Positions 37,901 through 46,900 of a stretch of DNA of 60,000 nucleotides are shown here, piece after piece. The first letter of the stretch is position 1. Every line of letters begins with the position of its first letter. Under the pieces are notes generated by a model. It had not been told where the DNA came from and made no database searches. It was given only the letters and a program-made list of their open reading frames with translations. The position numbers were made by a program, and so were the translations under genes. The DNA is from Branchiostoma floridae (Eukaryota; Chordata; Leptocardii; Amphioxiformes; Branchiostomatidae): assembly GCF_000003815.2 (NCBI RefSeq), contig NC_049983.1:8444157-8504156 (forward strand), read 5' to 3'.

Positions 37901-40900
37901 CATCATGATTTCATCATTTCAATTATTTTGTTGAATGACAAAGAAAATTCTAAAGTTGACAAAGAAATGAAAGAAAAAATGAAGATTCTATTATTCAACC
38001 TTCCTTGTGACTTAGATTTCATAATGAAGGACCTTTTCTTTTGCCAATCTTTTTTTTTGTCACATGCTCGCACCCGTTTTGAGGTTCCCAGAGGATGTCA
38101 TCCATATAATGGCCATGTGAAAACCCTGGTTCATTTATTTTAAATGAACCAGTTTTAGAGAATTTCACATATCAATACCCTATCCCTGCGAACTTCATGA
38201 CTGTACTATTGTTTGACTTCACATGATGAAAGAGATTAGAATATTGCCAATGCTTTGAGTCAGATTAGGCTCTACTACCATATGAAGGACATAATGAAAT
38301 CACTTGATGACATTATAGCACAGTGATAGCCCTCTCCAGCCTTATCGGTGAAAATGCTCCCAGAATCAATATTACCCATTAAGTCTACAGATCTGTGTGA
38401 AGAAAAGCCAGGGCTCGAAATACCACCCACATACATGTACATGTATGTAGGTTAGTAGTACTGGTGCAAAGGTCGAATGGGTAGAGTGTTTGCCTTGTAT
38501 TTGGTAGGTTGTGAGTTCAATCCCCGGTCGAGTCGTGGCAAAGACTTTAAAGATGGTACATGCTGCTTCTCTGCTTGGCACTCAGCATTTGGGAAAGAGT
38601 ATGGAGTTAAACATACACACCACTACCAGTGGACTAACTCCCTGCTGTAGGGATTGTGCAAACGTTGTGTGGCTCAGGGCTACTGAAACAGAGATGGGTG
38701 CCGCCCTATGCACCATCTAGTGCAGGAAGGACTTTAACTAGCTACATGTATTAGGTTAGTGCAGGATTGGTACCCTGGATTTGTGCAGCTATTTCTGATG
38801 TCTACTTGCATGTGGTATTAGACCATATACTGGGTATATACATTATATTAAATTTATATAGATTTTTGTTTGAATTAATAAATGATTTTAAACAGTATCC
38901 AACTTTATGCATGCTTCCTGAAATCTTTTTTGACAGTTGACATCACAACTAAAAAAGTCATAGACAAAAAGGAAAAGAAGTTGAGTGTTGCAAGTAAACT
39001 TTTCTGGTACAAGTCAGTGCAGCTATTGTTGTTCTTTGTTTATTTTTATTTATCCAGGGTGACACGTTACCTGGCTGCCAATATTCAAAGTCCCTAGCGG
39101 GAACACCCTATACATACATGTATATGCAACATAAAGGTATAATCGATAAAGATATGAAATAAAATAAATGGTAATATAGTAAGAAATTAACTAAAGACAA
39201 AATAAGGCAAATCAATTGTACAACGTTAATCCAAATATAACTCAAAATCATAATTAAAATGAAATAAGAAATGGAAATTTGCATAGCCATACACAAAAGA
39301 AAGTATTTTGAGCCCTGGTTATTCCATTAGTCCTATATCTGTGTGAAGAAAAGCAATACTGCAGGGCACAGAAGACAGATTGTAAGCTGAATCCGAAGTT
39401 TCACTTCAGGCAGCCAGGCCGCGATAAAGCCTCACACTCTGTCAACGTCAGCCCCTCACCCACTTCAGAGGGTCGGGGATTTTCTGTGAAAGAAACCAAT
39501 TGCAGAGCTGTGATGGGAAAGAAGTGGATGAAAACCCTCTTAATATGGACAGGGGGGTTTTCTTAACAAGGGAACAGGGGTGAGGCACTGTCATACTTCC
39601 TCCATGTGCCCTCTTACCATTGCATACATATTCTTACAAAAGAAATTTCAGATTGGCAATTTCTGACGGGCACACGTGGCCACTCTTCAACTGTAATTTT
39701 TCTGACCGTAATTTCACCCTCAGAAAGCATAGAAGGCTCCATTTTCATCTAAAAATTTTGAAATTGTAAAATGTTCCCTTCTTCTATTTTTTTCTGGAAT
39801 GAAGCCCTTGAAATCTCATTTTAATTTGGTTCTGGATCTGAAATTTGTAGTTTTCCTCTTTAACTTCCTGACCATAATTTGAACATCAGGCAGCTTAGAA
39901 AGCTCAAATTTCTCACATAATTATCTAAAAGTGTGAAATATCCGTTTTCTCTATTTCGAGAATTAAACTGTTGTGGGATCTCTTTTTGTTTATCTTCTAG
40001 ATCTGTAATTTGTAGCAGGTGATATCTTTTACAGATGAAAAATTTCTGTTGTATATAATGATAATAGAATAATTTTGATCTGCTCCCCAGAGTCTTTTTA
40101 ATTATCTGAACCATATTAATCAAATTGTGTTGAAATTATTTGAGTGGATAAAGCTATAAACCAATTGCTTGGAACACCAAAGGACATAATTGATCCCATT
40201 TCCCCTCTATGAAAGACTTATTGTGTCCTCCCATTTTGCTGGGAAAATTTGACAAGCGGAACACCAACCATCAAAATGGGAAATCGATGCCGTTATTGGA
40301 GCAATCAGGAAACAGTTGGAAACACCCTGAGGTCCTCCTACTGAAGGAGGGGCTTGGATAGACTTTAAGATGTCGTCCTGATAAGATATTCAACCCTGGG
40401 GAGGTCGTAACATCAATAGTACATGTTTTAACTCGCTGGACATATTGCACCAGGGTGGCAATATCCATAATGGATTTTAACGGAACGTCAGGGAATCACT
40501 CAGCTGTGTCCGAGCTGTTTGTTTCCTTGTCTGAAGTTAATTGTCTTAGCAGGAGATCACATGACAGACTAGGGTTTACAGAAGAACAGGAGAAAGGGAC
40601 TTGTGCATAATCTTTTTCGTTTAAAACCGGTAACTGATTTTGAATTTGGTGACTTTGCCAGTTTTAAAATAGAAGTGATCTTGCAAATTTGCTATGATCA
40701 ATGCAGTTTCGGAACCGTCTTTGTTGATGTTAAAATTGGTGAGAATATCAATTTCAAAACAGTTTTGTTTCCCATTTAAAATTGGAAATTCTGCACATAC
40801 ATTCCTCTACTGTCACTCAAACTCTTCAGGATTCCAAAATCAACACCACGCCTCCAAATTGCTCCTGCTTTCAACACAATTCAGCAGGTTGGAGGTTGGA

Positions 40901-43900
40901 TTTGTCCTTGACTTGATCCCTAGGAACCATTTTGATTGGTCCAATGTTGGTTTGACCTTGGAGCTGACCTCCCATCATGCTTGGCTACTCAGCTGTTTCA
41001 CAAGTGCACAGGATCTTTATTGAAGGGTTGTCGGTGGAGTTATGGGTATAGAACAAGTGATTAAGGAAAGGTCAGGTTTCCATTTTGGTCCAGGCAAAAG
41101 ATTATACCTCCTTTAGGAATTGAAAGTAAAAGGCTGAAGCTATTAAAGAAGTATAGAAAGGCCTTTCAAAGTGGAGACTCAGAGGTACAAAGCTACATGT
41201 ATAATGCAATCGTTTGAAATAGGTTATTGAAGAGTCAAGTTATTTTGACTCAACAGAATTTGGCCTTTGGAAAAGACTGAGAAGGATCGTTGGGAACCAT
41301 GTTAAATGGGAAGGAAAGCATCAAGAGGATAATAATGGGGCAAGAAAAATTGCATCAGAGTTTCATGAGGAAAATTTGTACAAAGATGAACTTGTACAAA
41401 CTTTAGCGGTAAATAATGAATTTGGGATATATTTTGTTAATCTTTACTTGACAACGCTATTGAATTAATACTATTAAATGGAAGTGTCTCTTTTTAAAGA
41501 CACACTGTTATATATACATGTAATCCTATTAGAAAGTTTTGCCAGTGTACAAATTTGTTTTGTCGTGCGTATTAATCAAAGAACAAAGGTACAGTAACTA
41601 AGAATGACAAACAATTAAGAGCAGTCATGGTTCGCACCAGTTACCGCCATCAGATTGACGTGTCCCAGTGTTTGATGTAAGAAGGGTGATTAATTTGTGG
41701 TTACGGATCTGTAACACTTCGGAGGGTCTCCTAATGGGGGTTCTATCCCAACTCCCTATCAGGCAATTCCCTCACAGCGGGGTGCACTTGGCTGCCTTCA
41801 GTAACCACCGAGAAAGCACGGCTGTTAAAAGGCAGTAGGGTAGTCATCCAACATCTCTTGAAGGTCAGAACAGGTACAGTCAAACCTGCCCAAGTCGACC
41901 ACCCGGGGGACCGGACAAAAGCGGTCGATTTGGACAGGTGGTCGCTGAGAAGAGTATCGACTCAAAACATGCCTGATGCAAAGTATAAATGGTTTCCGTT
42001 GTGTTTAAGGGCAAAAGCAAGCACACTGCACGCACACAAAGAAGCGAGGTCTTTAATGTCAAATACAACACGCACACTGTAAATTGTAAATTTAACCCCA
42101 AGCTTTTATCGAGTTTTTATACGATACAGTGTTTTAAAGCTCAAGTATTTGTACACTACCGTTTTAGACAGTAAGGGAACTTTGATGCTGTCAGTTAACT
42201 ACCAAAAAAGCCTTTATGCGTCGCTATGTTCTTGATCTGAAATAACTACGGTGCACCTTTTGAATTCGATGCCCGGTACGAGGGGCGTGCAATTAGTAAT
42301 GGTCCTGACCCATTTCCCATAGCAGGAGATTAATGAAACTTGGCACAGTTATTATTCTTTCTCTTCATAGGAATCACCCAGAGTTATGCATTTCTCCCAT
42401 CGTTTGATGCAGCTCTGGACACCGATTTTGTAGGACACCCCAGGTTGGTCCTCCAACTGATGCCTCATCAATGGCACAAGAGGGACGACCAGGTCTGGGA
42501 GCTGTTTCCACAGACTTCCAGCCACGTTTGAATTCAGGATGCCAGCGTTTTACAAGGTCATATGATGGGGCATCATCACCATAAGTTTCATTTATTTCAT
42601 CAAAAGTCTTCTTTGGTGTGCGTCCTTTCAAATACAAAAACCGGATCACTGCGCGACACTCAACTGGTTCCATTTCACACCTGGTCCATTTCGCACCTGA
42701 CTAAGTTCAAACACCAGTAAATCAGAAACCACAATTAGTTCAGAGCTGTCTTTTGCAACATAACCCATAGAGATATGAATTATTACACATACAAAATTTC
42801 ATTTAGATCAGACAACTGGAAGTGGGTCAGAACCATTACTTATTGCACGCCCCTCGTACGTCCCGATAGCGTACTTACCCACGGGTGAATGTATACAGTA
42901 CAGTTGGACAAAAGCACTCACACGTACAGATCTTCCTTAAAAAGGTATGAGCTACACAGATGTTTCTTAAAAAAGTATGAGGCTATATACGTTTCAGCAT
43001 TCGTTCACTTTATTATGATATAGATTTTTAAAAAAAATTCTATAACAACTAATTATAAATTCGGATTTTCTGACAACGATTTCGGCACAAAATCGCGCTA
43101 GTTATCATCAAAAATCGATGAAAACCTCAATTTTGAAAATTATGCGGTCGTTATGGGTCCCAATTTGGGCCGGTCGCGGTCGCGTTGGCCAGGTGGTCGT
43201 TGAGTAAAGGTCGCTTAATGCTTAAGTCAATGGGAAAAAAAATCGGGACCGAGAAAAAGCGGTCGAAATGGCCAGGTGGTCGCTGAGAAGAGGTGGTCGC
43301 TCGGGCAGGTTTGACTGTACTGTAAAATGCATTTAAGTTCGCGGGGATTGAATTTCCCGGTAGCAGAAAAAGGACTTTTCGCGGTGGTTTTAAGTTCGCG
43401 GTAGCACCATGCACTGTAGTCTCTTACTGCCATGGAAAAATGTTCGCGGCGGTTTTAAGTTCGCAGTGAAGCAGCAGGTCGCAGAAACTGCGAACATTAA
43501 ACCTCCGGGAAAGTGTCTACATTTACAGTATACGGGGAACATAAGATTATAGGGTATTGGGAAGTTTCTGAATCACGCTGCAGTAACCAGCAAATAAGCA
43601 CGGCTATTAATAGGCAGTAGGTAGTCATCCAACATCTCCTGAAGGTCAAAACAGGTATACAGGGAACCTAAGATGACAGAGTGTTGTGAAGTTGCTGAAT
43701 TACTCACAGAATGGGCAGCGATGCATCTTCGGTTTTGGTGCAGCTCTTGTAATTTGTATTTAGTAACCCTGTACAGTTCTCCAGGGAAGTATAATTCATT
43801 CTGAGTGCAGGAGAGTGGTAAATAATGGTAAACCCTGGCATTTACACATCACATTATTTCCCGTCCGCTCCAACAGTCTGGATCACCTTCAGCTTCCATC

Positions 43901-46900
43901 AAAGTTCAAATTTATAAATGCACTGACTTTGTTGGTTATCAATGTGCTCAGCTTTTGCGTAAAGATTTGGTTCGTTTGTTTGTTCCGCATATCTGGTCAA
44001 CGGCCTGTGGGCATAACGTGCCAATTTTGTACAATTATATATATATTAGCTGTGTTGATCAACTCATGGGCTCATTGTGATGCTTTAAGTGTGGCTCTCC
44101 TCAAACACAGGACCTTTGGCTTTACATTGTATCCAAGAAGACATCCCTTACTCTAGCTACATACAGGTACTCATTTTCACTGTCAAGAGCTGAGCGGCAA
44201 AATAGGCGTAAAATGCCTTATCCAAAGGCACAACACTGGGGCCTGTTAGGGATTTTAACACAGATCCGCTAGATTCTAAGTCTACAACCCCAACCACATA
44301 ACTCCCCTGTCATTATTATACTAGTTGTTAGATGGGTGCTGCACATGGTGCTGAAATAATAGTTGTATCTCATGATTTAGAAGCAATGGAAATATGACAA
44401 GTGACCAGTGTTTCTGATCACACCACTTCCATTTTTGGGTGATACCAATAAAGCGTGAGGTTTGAAGTTTGCCTGATCATGTATATTGTACACCTTTTGA
44501 AAGTTATCAAGCATACATACATATTGTAATTCTTACTCTATTAAAGCGTTGAAGCATACACAAAGTTGTGTTTCCAGTATTCTCTATCATGCATCCCATC
44601 AGACCAAAAGGAACAAAGCATTGCTAAATATTGTTTAAGAGTAGCATGGTTATCAAGCATACATACATATTGTAATTCTTACTCTACTTAAGCATTGAAG
44701 CATACACAAAGTTGTGTTTCCAGTATTCTCTATCAAGCAAAAAGGAACAAAGCAAGCTAAATATTGTTTAAGAGTAGCATGCCATATCTTGTAGAAAAGA
44801 CTGAAGTTGTTTGTTTTTGTGGCACTGTGTTGATTTCATTTGCCAACATTGTCTCGCCGCTGTAACCACATAATGTGATAAATTAGGCACCTCTCAAGAA
44901 ATTAGTGCCCATGTGTGACAATTTGGTAGATTGCCAGCAAATGATATGCTCACCCACTAAGTACATTAATGCAATATTGTACTTGATGGTGCCAAGTTTG
45001 CCTGGCTGTGTGATCACAGGTCATAAGTGATGGAAGTTTACCTTATGCCTGCTGAGGTAGTCTTATGGGCACTAAGCTTGTGACTACAGTAGGGATGTGC
45101 AATGGTATCCAATAACTGTACAGTACTGTAAAAGTCATTTAGGTACTGGTCCAAAATACTAGAACATCAATGTACCAGTACTGTACCTGCTGTGAATAGA
45201 CTTAAATTCTGACATTGTGACTTATTTTGTTTGTAAAACATGTTGTCCCTACCACAAAGATGAAAATTTAGCATTGAAAAATGTTGAAAAAATTCTATGG
45301 TCATTGAAATCAGTGCCACATTTGATTGGTTGTCTGTATGCAGTTGAACCTGTATGATAAATGATCTATAGATAAACATTCTGTTAATCTTTAGTTTTTT
45401 TTCGTCATCATTGAAGACCACAAGTTACTTTGTCAAATAGTTTAGGTTCAGGTGCTGACCAGGTGTACCTTAACCTCTTTACTGGTACCTGATGATACAT
45501 TTAGATTACAGGGCTAGGCAGCAGGGAAAAGGTGACCCAGTGTGTGTGTTTTTCATAGTGGTATATATGTAACTTTAAGTTTGGTTCTATGATATATGTG
45601 TCAGTGTAGGGATTGCAATCTGGCAGAATCACAGTCCGCCAGCATCTTGACAGAGGCTCTAGATCTGGTTGGGGACTCAGCAATTCTGCCAAATTGCAAT
45701 CCCCTTCTTGACATATATGTATTATGCTGCAATGCTAATAAGTGATATGCCTTATTTTAGTTCACATGGTATACTATTCTGATGTATTTTGATTTATATG
45801 TCAGATTAGAGATTGCAATCACCGAGACAGACTCCAATCGGAATCTCTACCATGACATATAGATCATGATATGTAGATACTGCAATGTATGACCGTCAAA
45901 GTGAAATGCCTTGTTCTAGTTCATGGTATACAATTTTTATATATTTTGATTTATATGTCAGGATAGAGATTGCAATCACCGAGACAACTCCAATCGGAAT
46001 CTCTACCTCAGATTGTAGTCTCGACCATGACATATAGATGACAAAGATAACTGTCTGTAATTTATGACCTTCCAATGGTAATAAGTGAAATGTCCTGTTT
46101 TTGTCATGATGCCATTCTGATGTATGCTGTTGATATCATTTGATAAACTTCCACCACAGTTCATTTCATTTCACCCGGGGCATTACTGACTTTTAGCACA
46201 GTGACTTAGCACATAGGTTCTAGTGTTAAACAATAAGACCATGTTGATTTGATTACATGTACATGGATGACATCCGTACTGACATAAACTTTTAGCCATC
46301 TTAAAAATCTTCAACCTTACTGTGAATCACAAAGCAGCTGCAAAGCTTTAAACACCTTTCTGCCATCTAACACCTTTAGTACAAATGTTAAGTTAGTTAA
46401 CTTAGTCATAGGTAAAATCCTTCCCACCCTTCCATTGTTTTTTGGCAGTGGCAGTGACCATCTCTATTTTTATAGCCCTTGGCAGGGCTCTAGCCAGCTT
46501 GAAATTTCTTTCCATCAGCCAATTCCCATTGTCGCGAAAACAATATTCCAGGAGTTAGAGAGACTGAACTGAGACCTTGATAAACGTTTTTTTAATGAGA
46601 TTATTGTATGCGAAAGGGCACCGACACACTTTGTCAACAATAATAACAATAGCAAAACAAACAGTGTGTGGCTTTTACGGCCGTGATCGGCGTCCCCAAG
46701 CCGCCTGTAGCTTCCACCAAGGATTTTTGTCCGTCGTTTTAAAATTTTTTCCGTCACATGCAGCAAATTTCCGTCAATGGACGGAAAAACAGACACTGAC
46801 TAGAGCCCTGGCCCTTGGGCTGCACAGGCCAGTACAGCAGGGGGCTAGTCAAATGGTAGTGATGTGTGTTCAACTCCTGTACTCTTTCTCATAAGCTGGC

